5,371 nt of DNA, from contig JAILPG010000026.1 in the NCBI GenBank assembly GCA_024699595.1, positions 1-5,371 on the forward strand. Direction: 5' to 3'. The notes under the pieces are model-generated. The model was not told the origin of the DNA. It ran no database searches and saw nothing but the letters and a program-made list of their open reading frames with translations. The DNA is from Lachnospiraceae bacterium. Its GTDB lineage: Bacteria; Bacillota_A; Clostridia; Lachnospirales; Lachnospiraceae. The translations under genes were made by a program, and so were the position numbers. Positions 5,309 through 5,371 of this stretch are shown here, in pieces; within the stretch, counting starts at the first letter, position 1, and each line of letters starts with the position of its first letter.

Positions 5309-5371
5309 ATGATTAATTCTGACGTTTATAACTATATCAACGTGCTTGATAAGGCGGCAGACGGGGCATGG
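5309..5371 (+). CDS. flgB: Flagellar basal-body rod protein FlgB, 3' part missing
   Basis: Only 21 codons are inside the window; the frame is open at the right edge. The peptide starts MINSDVYNYINVLDKAADGA and ends in W. This resembles the start of clostridial FlgB, in which a short helix ending in LDKAADASW-like residues precedes the conserved rod-protein segment. FlgB is a proximal rod subunit exported through the flagellar type III apparatus without a cleaved signal peptide. The position directly after codY matches B. subtilis, where flgB opens the long fla/che operon with flgC and fliE next. The identification rests on a short peptide and on context. Confidence 0.8.
   Translation, partial: MINSDVYNYINVLDKAADGAW

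Overview
The window is a stretch of ordinary chromosomal housekeeping genes from a low-to-mid GC Gram-positive bacterium. It most resembles a motile member of the Clostridia, and Lachnospiraceae is my best guess. The reasons are the gene order comM/yifB - dprA - topA - codY - flgB, the heavy use of AGA/AGG and ATA codons, strong AGGAGG ribosome binding sites, and a CodY whose DNA-binding domain is nearly identical to that of Firmicutes. All genes lie on the + strand. I see no transposon, phage, CRISPR array, tRNA or rRNA.

Layout: (1) 1-729 is the 3' half of comM/yifB, a Mg-chelatase-like AAA+ protein, cut by the window edge. Its extreme C-terminus is unusual, and two hairpins follow its stop codon. 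(2) 803-1924 is a complete dprA (smf) with its own strong ribosome binding site. (3) 1925-2058 is a spacer with a good sigma-A promoter for topA. (4) 2059-4146 is a complete topA of 695 codons with three tetracysteine zinc motifs. (5) 4147-4249 is a spacer with an extended -10 promoter for codY and an imperfect dyad in it. (6) 4250-5032 is a complete codY. (7) 5033-5308 is a 276-base spacer with a rho-independent terminator, repeated CGGAT motifs, several dyads and a promoter very close to flgB. (8) 5309-5371 holds the first 21 codons of flgB, which probably opens a flagellar basal-body operon.

How the genes fit together: ComM (branch-migration helicase) and DprA (RecA loader on incoming single-stranded DNA) act in sequence on DNA taken up during transformation, so their adjacency makes sense. 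TopA relaxes negative supercoils. CodY is the global nutritional repressor. Placing codY just before flgB matches the order known in Bacillus subtilis, where trmFO, codV/xerC, hslV and hslU lie between topA and codY. Here those four genes are absent and topA directly precedes codY.

I find no clearly new biological system. The points most worth a second look are the codY-flgB spacer, the diverged effector-binding domain of CodY, a 9-mer shared between the topA leader and the codY promoter, and the comM 3' end.
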